Shown: positions 35,170 to 44,135, numbered from the stretch's first letter. The stretch: DNA of 64,000 bases from Ignavibacteriota bacterium (GCA_016212665.1 JACREZ010000008.1:1-64000), one strand, 5' to 3'. Translations and numbers: made by a program. Notes: generated by a model not told the origin, from the sequence alone.

Positions 35170-36700
35170 CCAACAACAGAATACAAGTATGAAGGGCAAA
35201 GCGATTACGTTTTACTCGTACAAAGGTGGAGTTGGGAGAAGTATGGCATTAGTAAATATTGCATGCCTTATGGTACAACAAAAAAAGAAAGTATTACTCA
35301 TAGATTGGGATTTGGAAGCGCCCGGTCTTCATTCTTATTTTCTTGATGTTGTGAAAAAGGACGACCTGGGTTTACTGGATTTCATAACTGACTTAATGAA
35401 CTTTCCTCAAAGTGAATCAGAAAACAGTGAAGGAGGATATATTGATTTCTTATCAGGAAATATACACAAGTACATACAAAAAGATGTTCCAATTGCTAAG
35501 AGCGAATTCCGATTAGATATAATGAAGGCTGGCAAATTTGATGATGAATATACCACCCGACTTACGGCAATAAATTGGATGGAATTTTATAGAAAATCAC
35601 CATCGTTCTTTAGAACATTCGCTCAGTACCTTGAGACGGAATACGATTATATTTTAATTGACTCTCGAACAGGATTGTCCGATACCGGTGGGATATGTAC
35701 GATGTTAATGCCTCAAATATTAGTATTAGTGTTTGCATTAAGTAATCAAAATATAAACGGTGTTCTCGATGTAGCACAACAAAGTATACCTTATCGCTTC
35801 GAATCTCATGACGATAGAGAGTTAACTATTTTACCTTTACCCTCGAGAATAGACAACCAGAATTATATTGCATTGAAAGATTGGATAGAGAAATACACCG
35901 AAAAGTTTCAATCGTTAATGAAAAGTTCATACATGCTTGACGAATGTAAGTTGGTTAACTATTTCAATATTGCCAAAATACCGTATAAGCCTGAACATGC
36001 CTATGGAGAAAATATTCCGGTGCTAACCGAGGACACGAATAATGATTTATTTATATCCTATCATTATGCACAATTTTATAGACTTGTTGAAAATGAACAA
36101 CCTATCTGGGAAATATTATCACCTCAGGAAATAGAAAAAAATAGAAAACTTGCCACTTCACATATATTGAAAGGATATGAATATGACCGCGAATCCAATT
36201 ATGCCTCGGCTGCAGTAGAATTTGAGAAAGCAGCTGAATTAGATATGACAAACAATAGTGCTTTTATCAGTTGGGGTAATTCTTTGGCACGTTTAGCACA
36301 GACAAAGACGGGGAACGAAGCAGACTCATTATATTTTGAATCAATAGAAAAATACCAAAAGAGTCTATCCATTAAACCGGATTTCCATGAAGCATATGCA
36401 AACTGGGGTTTAGTTTTAGTTTATTTAGCCCAGACAAAAACCGGGAATGAAGCAGAAGTATTGCAAAAAGAGGCATTTGAAAAATACCAAAAGGCTTTGG
36501 AATTAGGTGGAGAGTGCTATAATTTAGCTTGTTGGTATGCAGCAAAAGAAATCAAAAAGGAAGCTTTCTTTCATTTAGAGCTAAGTTTACAAAAGAGAAG
36601 AATAACGGCTACTTATGTGAAGGATGATCAAGATTGGAAGAATTATCTTCAGGATGATGACTTCATTAATCTGTTGAATAAGTACACAAAAGAAAAATAA
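35159..36700 (+). CDS. KGGVGR-motif ParA/MinD-like ATPase with TPR tail
   Basis: This 513-residue protein has an N-terminal P-loop ATPase of the ParA/MinD type (residues ~10-300). The Walker A variant is FYSYKGGVGRSMALVN: the usual GKT/S is replaced by GRS, so the second Lys is lost. DWDLEAPGLHSYF and YILIDSRTGLSD complete the site. A TPR region follows (~330-440) with two near-identical units around LAQTKTGNEA. Such KGGVGR proteins are found next to TIR genes in many bacteria. The gene overlaps the TIR gene by 11 bases, so the two should be made together. Confidence 0.85.
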   Translation: MNINQQQNTSMKGKAITFYSYKGGVGRSMALVNIACLMVQQKKKVLLIDWDLEAPGLHSYFLDVVKKDDLGLLDFITDLMNFPQSESENSEGGYIDFLSGNIHKYIQKDVPIAKSEFRLDIMKAGKFDDEYTTRLTAINWMEFYRKSPSFFRTFAQYLETEYDYILIDSRTGLSDTGGICTMLMPQILVLVFALSNQNINGVLDVAQQSIPYRFESHDDRELTILPLPSRIDNQNYIALKDWIEKYTEKFQSLMKSSYMLDECKLVNYFNIAKIPYKPEHAYGENIPVLTEDTNNDLFISYHYAQFYRLVENEQPIWEILSPQEIEKNRKLATSHILKGYEYDRESNYASAAVEFEKAAELDMTNNSAFISWGNSLARLAQTKTGNEADSLYFESIEKYQKSLSIKPDFHEAYANWGLVLVYLAQTKTGNEAEVLQKEAFEKYQKALELGGECYNLACWYAAKEIKKEAFFHLELSLQKRRITATYVKDDQDWKNYLQDDDFINLLNKYTKEK

Positions 36701-36905
36701 CATTCCCATTGGAGGTGAATTTACTGATTAGGTAGGGCAGTTAATTCAATAATTGTAATTCCAATCTCTAAGCATGGTGCTAATCTTTCCATTATCAATA
36801 CTAATAAATGGAATATTAGTGTTAATGACTCCTATATCAGTAATAATATCTGACTTATTGATATTAATGTTTCCTGCAATATCCTTAATATATGACTGAA
36901 TTGCA
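36701..36905. other. AT-rich spacer, no gene seen
   Basis: The stretch after the ATPase gene is AT-rich, with many ATTAATA/AATATTA words, and no supported frame. It leads directly into the 42-bp repeat array. Confidence 0.4.
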
Positions 36906-37305
36906 CAATAGTTCCTAATATTTGCAGAAAAGTAAAGAAGTATTGTATAAAAGTTCCCAACAATTGCAGAAAAGTAGGGAAGTATTGTACAATAGTTCCT
37001 AATATTTGCAGAAAAGTAAAGAAGTATTGTATAAAAGTTCCCAACAATTGCAGAAAAGTAGGGAAGTATTGTACAATAGTTCCCAACAATTACACGAAAG
37101 TAGGGAAGTATTGTACAAAAGTTCCCAAGAATTGCAGAAAAGTAGGGAAGTATTGTACAAATGTTCCCAACAATTGCAGAAAAGTAGGGAAGAATTGTAC
37201 AAAAGTTCCCAAGAATTGCAGAAAAGTAGGGAGGAATTGTACAAAAGTTCCCAAGAATTGCAGAAAAGTAGGAAAGAATTGCACAAGAGTTCCCAACAAT
37301 TGTAG
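36906..37305. repeat. 42-bp tandem repeat array made of two 21-bp halves
   Basis: About nine and a half units of 42 bp follow one another. Each unit joins a half like CAGAAAAGTAGGGAAGTATT to a half like TACAAAAGTTCCCAACAATT. The two halves carry GGGAA and TTCCC, so the unit can fold back on itself. The first two 84-bp blocks are almost the same. Frames stay open on both strands (for example the 14-residue unit LQKSREVLYKSSQQ on plus). The plus frame is broken by TAA at 37,000. Period 21 is shared with the arrays at 10,064 and 54,326. Confidence 0.92.
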
Positions 37306-37491
37306 GAATCTTGGGAACAATTCAACTATAATTTTTCAGAAAATTACATCAAAATCGAGTGGAAGGTAAAAATATTTTATCATACCCTGAATATTACTTG
37401 CTTGTTTTCTAAATATGCCTTATATTGGCAGGCGAATAATCAATAATACCTAAATAATTAAAGTAAATCTAACTTATTCCTTATTTATAGC
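37306..37491. promoter_or_regulatory. Leader of the Lrp-like gene
   Basis: An AT-rich spacer before the Lrp/AsnC gene. TTGCTTG at 37,397-37,403 and TATGCC at 37,422 might be promoter elements, but the match is weak. Lrp-type regulators often bind their own leader. Confidence 0.25.
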
Positions 37492-37944
37492 ATGGTTTTA
37501 GATGAGATAGACATCAAACTCTTGGATTCGCTCCAACAAAACGGCAGAATCAAGCGAAACGAACTTGCAGAGTCAGTTGGGCTTTCTCTCCCTTCAGTCA
37601 GCGAACGGTTACTGAAATTAGAAAATGCCGGCATCATCGAAGGATACTACACAAAACTCGATGCGAAGAAACTCGGTAAAGACATCACCGCCTTCATCTT
37701 CGTCTCGGTTGATTCATCCAAACACTACCAATCCTTCCTCGACCACGCCGCGCACGTTGATGAAATCATCGAGTGTCATGCGGTAACAGGAGAGGGTTCG
37801 CACATCATCAAAATCAGAACAGAAAACACTTCCACGCTCGAAAAACTTCTCAGCAAAATTCAGGCATGGCAAGGAGTCATCGGAACAAAAACACATTTGG
37901 TCTTATCATCATCAAAAGAAACAACGCGTATAAAGGTGAAATAA
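37492..37944 (+). CDS. Lrp/AsnC-family transcription regulator
   Basis: The 150-residue protein has an N-terminal helix-turn-helix, LDEIDIKLLDSLQQNGRIKRNELAESVGLSLPSVSERLLKLENAGII, and a C-terminal ligand-binding RAM domain with IFVSVDSSKHYQSFL and IIECHAVTGEGSHIIKI. These regulators respond to amino acids. It stands 89 bases before glnA and could control glutamine synthesis, which fits its position but is not shown. Confidence 0.92.
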   Translation: MVLDEIDIKLLDSLQQNGRIKRNELAESVGLSLPSVSERLLKLENAGIIEGYYTKLDAKKLGKDITAFIFVSVDSSKHYQSFLDHAAHVDEIIECHAVTGEGSHIIKIRTENTSTLEKLLSKIQAWQGVIGTKTHLVLSSSKETTRIKVK

Positions 37945-38033
37945 ATTTTATAATTGAAGAATGAATCAATGACTCAATCGTACATCGTCAATTCGTTTAT
38001 CAACCACACTATCAACATCAACATAAAACTATC

Positions 38034-39392
38034 ATGGCTAAAAACACCAAATCAACTCCTAACAAAAAAGACATTCTCGAATTTGCTAAGCGGGATAAAG
38101 TACAGTTCATCCAATTACAATTCACCGACCTGAACGGAATCCTCAAAGGCATCACCATCCCGATTACCAAACTCTCCGGCGTTATTGACGACGGGCTTTG
38201 GTTCGACGGTTCTTCCATCGAAGGGTTCACTCGCATCTTTGAAAGCGATATGTATTTAAAACTCGATTTGAATACGTACGCTGTTATTCCATGGACGAAA
38301 ACCGGAAACCAACCAATCGTCGCCCGTTTCATGTGCGATGTGTATATGCCCGATGGAAAACCGTTCGAAGGCGACCCGCGATATATTTTGAAACGTCAAC
38401 TTGAGAAAGCAAAGAAACTCGGTTATGTCTATAATGTCGGACCTGAACTTGAGTTCTTTCTCTTCAAAAGGGAAAACCATAAACTCATTCCGCTTCCGCA
38501 CGATACAGCAGGGTATTTCGACCAGACACAAGATTTAGCAGTTGATATTCGTCAGGAGATGACGACTGCATTGATGGATTTCGGGATTGATGTCGAAGCG
38601 CTTCACCATGAAGTCGCGCCGGGTCAGCACGAAATTGATTTCAAATACAACGACGCACTTACGATGGCTGACCAAGCCACGACATTCAAATACACCTTGA
38701 AGTACATCGCCGCACACAAAGATTTACACGCCACGTTTATGCCCAAGCCAATTGCAGGCATTAACGGTTCGGGAATGCATGTGCATCAAAGCATCTTCAA
38801 TCTTGAGGGAAAGAATTTGTTCTTCGACTCGAAGGATGATTATCATCTCTCCAAATGCGCCCGCTCGTTCATTCAGGGACAACTGACGCACATCAAAGGG
38901 ATGAATGCAATTCTTAACCCTACAGTTAATTCTTATAAGCGTTTGGTTGTTGGTTATGAGGCGCCTGTCTATGTTGCTTGGGGACAGACGAATCGGTCAG
39001 CGCTCATTCGCATTCCCCGATATACACCGGGAAGAGAAAAAGCCGTACGTGCCGAACTCCGTTGTCCTGACCCTGCGGCAAATCCGTATCTTGCGTTTGC
39101 GGTTATGCTTGCGGCAGGTCTGGAAGGAATTCAAAAGAAACTCACGCCGCCCGCACCGGTTGAAGAAAACATTTATGAATTCTCCGAGCGGGAAGCAAGC
39201 GAAAGGAAGATTGATACGCTTTCAAGAGATTTATATGACGCATTGAATAATTTTAAGAAAGATGAGTTAATCAAAGAAGCGCTCGGAGAATATGCGTTCG
39301 AGAAGTTTCTTCACCTCAAAACAACAGAGTGGGATGAATTCCGTTTGCAGGTTACTTCGTGGGAAATTGACCAGTATCTTGAGAAGTATTAA
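38034..39392 (+). CDS. glnA: Glutamine synthetase, type I
   Basis: A 452-residue enzyme that makes glutamine from glutamate, ammonia and ATP. Marks are FDGSSIEGFTRIFESDM near residue 60, GPELEFFLF, HHEVAPGQHEIDF, GSGMHVHQSIF and the ATP/Glu-binding NRSALIRIPRY. The C-terminus YLAFAVMLAAGLEGI is standard. The adenylylation loop is not obvious, and the length and sequence look like the GSI-alpha (Bacillus-type) group; this is a judgement by eye. The upstream Lrp-type gene may regulate it. Confidence 0.95.
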   Translation: MAKNTKSTPNKKDILEFAKRDKVQFIQLQFTDLNGILKGITIPITKLSGVIDDGLWFDGSSIEGFTRIFESDMYLKLDLNTYAVIPWTKTGNQPIVARFMCDVYMPDGKPFEGDPRYILKRQLEKAKKLGYVYNVGPELEFFLFKRENHKLIPLPHDTAGYFDQTQDLAVDIRQEMTTALMDFGIDVEALHHEVAPGQHEIDFKYNDALTMADQATTFKYTLKYIAAHKDLHATFMPKPIAGINGSGMHVHQSIFNLEGKNLFFDSKDDYHLSKCARSFIQGQLTHIKGMNAILNPTVNSYKRLVVGYEAPVYVAWGQTNRSALIRIPRYTPGREKAVRAELRCPDPAANPYLAFAVMLAAGLEGIQKKLTPPAPVEENIYEFSEREASERKIDTLSRDLYDALNNFKKDELIKEALGEYAFEKFLHLKTTEWDEFRLQVTSWEIDQYLEKY

Positions 39393-39477
39393 ATGTTGAA
39401 TCCTTAAGAAAATTCAAGTATATTGATACGAAGATTGTCAATGGTCAAAAGTTAACTGATAATTGACAATTCATGTT

Positions 39478-39849
39478 GGGGATGACATGGTTTCGACGGA
39501 GTGTAGGATGGTCGGAATAGCATCTCGTGATCTCCGTAGTTCACGTTGCCGCTTCGGCGGCACTAGAAAACAGACGGAAAAATATAAGTGCAAACTATAA
39601 CTACGCACTCGCTGCTTAATTAAATAAGCAACGCATCTTTTGTCATTATGCCCGGTGGATGGCAAGAGGTGTCGCTTTAATCGGGATAGTTCCGAATCAT
39701 GCTTAGGGTTCGGAATGAAATCATTAAGCTGGATTGCGGATAGTGTGTTTATTCCATAGTTCGCAATCGAGAAAATGATGAATAAACTATAGATGTAGAA
39801 GTTTCGGTGGTCTTCTCTTCGGACCGGGGTTCGATTCCCCGCATCTCCA
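39478..39849 (+). ncRNA. ssrA: tmRNA
   Basis: The 5' GGGGATGACATGGTTTCGAC and the 3' TCGATTCCCCGCATCTCCA form the tRNA-like domain; GGGGATG pairs with CATCTCC. The tag frame starts at GCA 39,590 and reads ANYNYALAA before TAA 39,617-39,619, so the peptide is shorter by one residue than the E. coli tag and ends in the usual ALAA. The 3' CCA is not encoded. tmRNA rescues stalled ribosomes and marks the peptide for proteolysis. Confidence 0.96.
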
Positions 39850-39853
39850 CATT

Positions 39854-39900
39854 AAGTGCCACTCACTCCCGCCTGGGCGGAATGAGTGGCACTTTTGTTT
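39854..39900 (+). terminator. Strong terminator after tmRNA
   Basis: AAGTGCCACTCA at 39,854-39,865 pairs with TGAGTGGCACTT at 39,883-39,894, with an inner CCGCC/GGCGG step, and TTTTGTTT follows. It ends the tmRNA transcript. Confidence 0.85.
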
Positions 39901-39924
39901 CTAAGAAAACCCCTTACAAGGTCA

Positions 39925-39982
39925 TGCCGAATTTATTTCGGCATCTGTCTCGACGCCCATAGACCCTGAAATAAATTCAGGG
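39925..39982. repeat. Two small palindromes in the tmRNA-dapF spacer
   Basis: TGCCGAA/TTCGGCA (39,925-39,943) and CCCTGAA/TTCAGGG (39,964-39,982) form two short hairpins in the pattern of intergenic palindromes seen elsewhere in this window. Confidence 0.5.
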
Positions 39983-40034
39983 TGACGGACAGAAGGTTTG
40001 TTTCTTTCAATAAAAAATCTGATTTTCAACAACC

Positions 40035-40964
40035 ATGAATCAACACATTGTTGAAATATTCTTTACTAAAATGACCGGCGCCGGAAACGACTTCGTTATG
40101 ATTGATAATCGTAGCGAGAAGTTGTCTTTAGATTGGAGTAAAGCGGCAACAGTCCTTTGCAATCGTCATTATGGAATCGGAGCAGATGGGTTGATTGTCA
40201 TCGAACGAAGTAGCAATGCCGATTTCCGAATGAATTACTTCAACGCAGACGGAAGTTACGGGGGAATGTGCGGTAACGGAGGAAGATGTTCTGCAATGTT
40301 TATGTTTGATTCGCTTATCAAACCGGAAGTTGAGTTTGAGGCATTGGATTATATTTACTCTGCAAGGAAATCGGGGGATAATGTTTCGCTTTCGATGAAA
40401 AATCCAACCGACTTGCAGATAGGTAAAGAGATTGAAATTGAAGGTAACACAGTCAAATATCATTATGTTAACACCGGTTCACCTCATGTAGTAATTTATG
40501 AAAGCGAATTGCCGGAACTCTTTCAAGAGGAAATTCATCAAAAGGGAATAGAACGGCTCGGAAGATTGATACGGAATCATCAAGCGTTTCAAAGTGATGG
40601 GACGAATGTAAATTTTGTAAGTTTATTAAAGAACTATGAAAGAGATTCCTCACCCGCTGAAGCGGGATTCGGAATGACAAATCAACAAAAACAGCAACCA
40701 ATAAAGATGCGGACATACGAGCGGGGTGTCGAGGCAGAGACATTAGCGTGCGGAACCGGTTCAGTTGCCTGCGCGGTTATTACGAATGTAGTTAATGGTT
40801 ATTCATCACCGATTCAAGTTCAAACACAAAGCAATGAAACGCTGATTGTTGGATTCAATAAAGATGGTAATCGTTTTATAGATATAGAGTTAACAGGTTC
40901 AGCAAAAGTCGTATTCTCCGGTTCAATCAAGTACGATTCACAACATCATAAAATTTGTTCTTAG
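40035..40964 (+). CDS. dapF: Diaminopimelate epimerase
   Basis: A 309-residue enzyme that converts LL- to meso-diaminopimelate for lysine and peptidoglycan. Both catalytic Cys motifs are clear: MCGNGGRCSA (about residue 75-84) and ETLACGTGSVACAV in the second half. The start FTKMTGAGNDFVMIDN is standard. Between NFVSLL and IKMRTYERGVE lies an extra stretch of about 20 residues (RDSSPAEAGFGMTNQQ) encoded by repeat-like DNA. The frame is intact. DapF proteins are typically 260-280 residues, so this insertion explains the extra length. Confidence 0.95.
   Translation: MNQHIVEIFFTKMTGAGNDFVMIDNRSEKLSLDWSKAATVLCNRHYGIGADGLIVIERSSNADFRMNYFNADGSYGGMCGNGGRCSAMFMFDSLIKPEVEFEALDYIYSARKSGDNVSLSMKNPTDLQIGKEIEIEGNTVKYHYVNTGSPHVVIYESELPELFQEEIHQKGIERLGRLIRNHQAFQSDGTNVNFVSLLKNYERDSSPAEAGFGMTNQQKQQPIKMRTYERGVEAETLACGTGSVACAVITNVVNGYSSPIQVQTQSNETLIVGFNKDGNRFIDIELTGSAKVVFSGSIKYDSQHHKICS
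40644..40678. repeat. Repeat-derived in-frame insertion in dapF
   Basis: CCCGCTGAAGCGGG is a perfect hairpin and ATTCGGAATGAC follows. The same ATTCCG/CGGAATGAC words are present in the spacer near 17,270-17,300. The insertion adds a loop before the second catalytic half of DapF. Confidence 0.65.
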
Positions 40965-40968
40965 CATT

Positions 40969-41412
40969 ATGGCAACATCAACCCCACAAAAGACGAGGCG
41001 AAGTTTCCTGAGAGAAGTTCTCTTTGGCTGGTTCTTCCTGACAATCCTTCCAGCATTTTATGTTCTTGCTGAGTATATCTATCCTCGCACAAAGAATGAG
41101 GTAACACTCAAAGATTTACCTATTGCCAAACTCTCTGAAGTTCCTCAAAACTCGTTCAAGATTATCCGGTTGAAGAAAAAGCCTATTATTGTAATGAACT
41201 CGGAGCAAGGGCAAGTAAAAGCATTCTCATTGATTTGTACACATCTTGGATGTGTGGTTGAATACCGGGAAGAAGAAGAGAAGTTTCATTGTAATTGCCA
41301 TAGCAGTGTGTTTGATAAGGATGGAAAAAACCTATCCGGACCGGCGCCAAGTCCGCTAAAACCGTACCGGGTGAAACTAACCTCCACGGATATTTTGATT
41401 TCGGAGGGCTGA
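40969..41412 (+). CDS. Rieske iron-sulfur protein
   Basis: A 147-residue membrane-anchored protein with one N-terminal span (FGWFFLTILPAFYVLAEYI) and the Rieske cluster motifs CTHLGC and CNCHSS. The basic KTRRSFL just before the span looks like a twin-arginine-type signal in reduced form (RR). It is the electron carrier of a cytochrome bc-type quinol oxidising complex. The stop overlaps the start of the cytochrome b gene (TGATG). Confidence 0.92.
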   Translation: MATSTPQKTRRSFLREVLFGWFFLTILPAFYVLAEYIYPRTKNEVTLKDLPIAKLSEVPQNSFKIIRLKKKPIIVMNSEQGQVKAFSLICTHLGCVVEYREEEEKFHCNCHSSVFDKDGKNLSGPAPSPLKPYRVKLTSTDILISEG

Positions 41413-42479
41413 TGCAGTTCTTTTCGAAAGTACAATCGTGGGTGGATGAACGGATGCATTTGAATCTGGTTCTTGATTTTTTGCATCAGAAGAAAGTTCC
41501 TCAGCATAAACATTCGTTCTGGTATTTATTTGGTGGGCTTTCACTCTTTTTCTTTGTGATTCAACTTGGTACGGGAATGTTGTTGCTGATGTATTACAGT
41601 CCAACGCCCGAAACGGCGCACGAAAGCATGACCCAAATCATGACGGAAGTACCGTTCGGGTGGTTGATTCGTTCGATGCACAAATGGTCGGCAAACCTGA
41701 TGATAGCGAGCGTCTTCGTTCATCTCTTTAGCACGATGCTTTTGCGTTCATACCGTAAGCCGCGAGAGTTGATGTGGATGAGCGGAGTCGTGCAATTCTT
41801 TCTCGTGCTTGGGTTTGCATTTACCGGTTCACTTCTGCCTTGGGATACGCTTGGGTACTTCGCAACACAAATCGGAACGGAAATTCCGAAAACCATTCCC
41901 CTTGTTGGCGAAATAGTAGTCAAGACATTACGGGGAAGCGACTTCGTTGATGGCGAAAGTTTGAAGCGAATGTTTGCTCTGCATGTTGCTATCTTACCGC
42001 TTGCAACGCTATTGGTTGTCATTTTCCATCTTGTTTTGAATCAGGTTCACGGTTCAAGCACACCTATTGGAGTTCAACCGAAAGAGAAGGGGATTCCCTT
42101 TTACCCGAATTATATCTACCGGGATGTTTTAAGTTGGATTGCAGGATTTTTTCTTTTGTTTTCTTTGGTGATATTTTTCCCCGCAGAGTTAGGAACAAAA
42201 GCCAATCCTTTTGCTTCTGCTCCTGTTGGAATTAAACCTGAATGGTATTTTCTCCCGCTTTTTCAAACATTAAAGTTTGTACCGTCAACAATCTTTGGAA
42301 TGAACAGCGAAGTGATTGTAAATTCATTCGTTGGAATTTTGAGTCTGGCAGTCATGTTTCTCCCGTTCATTGACAGAAAAGCAGAGAGAAACGAATCGAG
42401 TAAGGTTATTACGTTTTGTGGGGTTGTGGGAATTTTGTATATGGTTATCACAATCATACTTGCTTACACGACTTCCTAA
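41412..42479 (+). CDS. Cytochrome b
   Basis: This 355-residue membrane protein has about eight spans. The heme ligands are His in SMHKWSANLMIASVFVHLF and His in MFALHVAILPLATLLVVIFHLV. FAFTGSLLPW and the quinol-site motif KPEWYFLPLFQTLKF (PEWY) are present, so it combines the cytochrome b6 half and the subunit IV half in one chain. The order Rieske-cytochrome b without cytochrome c1 matches complexes of Chlorobi and relatives (family knowledge). Confidence 0.93.
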   Translation: MQFFSKVQSWVDERMHLNLVLDFLHQKKVPQHKHSFWYLFGGLSLFFFVIQLGTGMLLLMYYSPTPETAHESMTQIMTEVPFGWLIRSMHKWSANLMIASVFVHLFSTMLLRSYRKPRELMWMSGVVQFFLVLGFAFTGSLLPWDTLGYFATQIGTEIPKTIPLVGEIVVKTLRGSDFVDGESLKRMFALHVAILPLATLLVVIFHLVLNQVHGSSTPIGVQPKEKGIPFYPNYIYRDVLSWIAGFFLLFSLVIFFPAELGTKANPFASAPVGIKPEWYFLPLFQTLKFVPSTIFGMNSEVIVNSFVGILSLAVMFLPFIDRKAERNESSKVITFCGVVGILYMVITIILAYTTS

Positions 42480-42493
42480 TTACCATTAACTTC

Positions 42494-42634
42494 ATGCTAT
42501 CAGATAGTTTATCACAAGTTCTTCAATCATCACTGCCAACCTTCGGGGAACGGCTTGCTCTTTTCTTCATCACCTTCTTTGTTCTTTCAATACTTGGAAT
42601 GTTGGTCTATTTCAAGATGAAGGAAGATGAATAA
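42494..42634 (+). CDS. Short single-span membrane protein
   Basis: A 46-residue frame starting at ATG 42,494, 14 bases after cytochrome b. It has one hydrophobic segment (LALFFITFFVLSILGMLVYF) and a charged tail KMKEDE. By position it may be a small subunit of the cytochrome b/Rieske complex, as in other complexes with tiny single-span subunits. No family is recognised. Confidence 0.55.
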   Translation: MLSDSLSQVLQSSLPTFGERLALFFITFFVLSILGMLVYFKMKEDE

Positions 42635-42761
42635 ACTCGAATTGCGAATTGCCAATTTCGAATTATTACAAATTAACAATTACCAATAGTGATTGGTCAA
42701 TTGTATATTGCTAATTAACTACAACTAGAAACTGAAAACAGGAAACAGAAAACTGTAAACC

Positions 42762-44135
42762 ATGCGAACGATAATAGAACCATTTAAAATCAAATCTGTA
42801 GAACCAATACGATTTACTACTCAGGAAGAAAGGGAACGGATACTTCAGGAAGCGGGCTATAACCTCTTTCTGGTCAAGGCAGAAGACGTTTTGATTGACC
42901 TTCTAACCGACAGCGGAACATCAGCCATGAGCGCCAAACAATGGGCGGGAATTATGGATGGTGATGAATCATACGCCGGAGCGAGAAGTTTCTATCGCTT
43001 TGAAAAGATAACAAAGGAACTTACGGGTTTTAAGTACATCATCCCAACCCATCAGGGACGGGCGGCGGAGAAAATTCTTTTCACAATTGTTGGGGGAAAG
43101 GGGAAGTTCATTCCTAACAACACCCACTTCGATACTACTCGTGCGAACATCGAATATTCGGGAGCAGAGGCGCACGATTTACTTATTCCCATTGGAAAAG
43201 ACCCGTCAGCACGTGCGGACTTCAAAGGAAATATGGATGTTGATGCGCTTGATAAGTTCATTCAGGAAAAAGGAAAAGAAAACATTCCGCTTGTGATGAT
43301 TACGGTGACAAACAACGCAGGCGGGGGGCAACCGGTTTCAATGGAAAACATCAGGGCGACAAAAGCAGTGGCACAGAAGTATGGTATTCCATTGTTTATT
43401 GATGCGTGCAGGTTTGCTGAGAACGCATACTTTATCAAGAAAAGAGAGAAGGGATACCAAGACAAATCTGTAAAAGAAATCGTTCAGGAAATGTTCTCGT
43501 ACGCCGATGGCTGTACGATGAGCGCGAAGAAAGATGCCTTTGTCAACATGGGCGGCTTTCTCGCTTTGAACGATGACCTGATTGCACAAAACGCAAGGAA
43601 CATACTCATCGTCACTGAAGGATTCCCGACGTATGGTGGTTTAGCTGGTCGGGACTTAGAAGCGATGGCACAAGGACTTGATGAGATTCTTGATGAACAT
43701 TATTTACAGTATCGTCTTCGTTCGGTCGAGTATCTTGGTGAGAAATTGGTGCAAGCCGGAGTTCCGATTCTTGAACCGCCGGGTGGTCATGCAATTTATC
43801 TCGATGCGAAACGATTCCTTCCAAACATTCCGTCTGAACAGTTCCCCGGACAAGCGATTGTTGCAGAACTGTTTAAGGTCGGGGGTGTCCGTTCTGTTGA
43901 AATCGGTAGTGTTATGTTCGGGAAATCCGAAAAAGAGACAGGGAAGTTTATTCCTTCACAGATGGAACTAGTAAGGTTGGCAATTCCAAGACGTGTTTAT
44001 ACACAAAGCCATATTGATTATGTTGTCGAATGTGTTATTGAAGTATGTAACAACCGCTCGAAACTTCATGGCTACAAAATCGTTTATGAAGCACCGATGT
44101 TAAGACACTTTACTGCTAGATTTTTACCTTATTAA
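42762..44135 (+). CDS. Tryptophanase-like beta-eliminating lyase
   Basis: A 457-residue PLP enzyme. The PLP-Lys is in CTMSAKKDAFVNMGGFL and the PLP phosphate region is in IPTHQGRAAEKILF. Tryptophanase and tyrosine phenol-lyase differ near VRSVEIGS: tyrosine phenol-lyase has an Arg (VRSMERG), while this protein has Ile-Gly as in tryptophanase. It would split tryptophan into indole, pyruvate and ammonia. There is no tnaB permease and no TnaC-like leader visible upstream, so regulation differs from E. coli. Confidence 0.85.
   Translation: MRTIIEPFKIKSVEPIRFTTQEERERILQEAGYNLFLVKAEDVLIDLLTDSGTSAMSAKQWAGIMDGDESYAGARSFYRFEKITKELTGFKYIIPTHQGRAAEKILFTIVGGKGKFIPNNTHFDTTRANIEYSGAEAHDLLIPIGKDPSARADFKGNMDVDALDKFIQEKGKENIPLVMITVTNNAGGGQPVSMENIRATKAVAQKYGIPLFIDACRFAENAYFIKKREKGYQDKSVKEIVQEMFSYADGCTMSAKKDAFVNMGGFLALNDDLIAQNARNILIVTEGFPTYGGLAGRDLEAMAQGLDEILDEHYLQYRLRSVEYLGEKLVQAGVPILEPPGGHAIYLDAKRFLPNIPSEQFPGQAIVAELFKVGGVRSVEIGSVMFGKSEKETGKFIPSQMELVRLAIPRRVYTQSHIDYVVECVIEVCNNRSKLHGYKIVYEAPMLRHFTARFLPY

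Noticed and set aside
36906-37305. CRISPR-like array
   Set aside because: The units are contiguous and nearly uniform, with no unique spacers between them, and no cas genes are present in the window. It is a tandem repeat.
42640-42755. Possible riboswitch or leader peptide ahead of the tryptophanase-like gene
   Set aside because: The spacer consists of word-like repeats (GAATTGCGAATTGCC, AACAATTACCAA). No Trp-rich leader frame and no known riboswitch core is visible.
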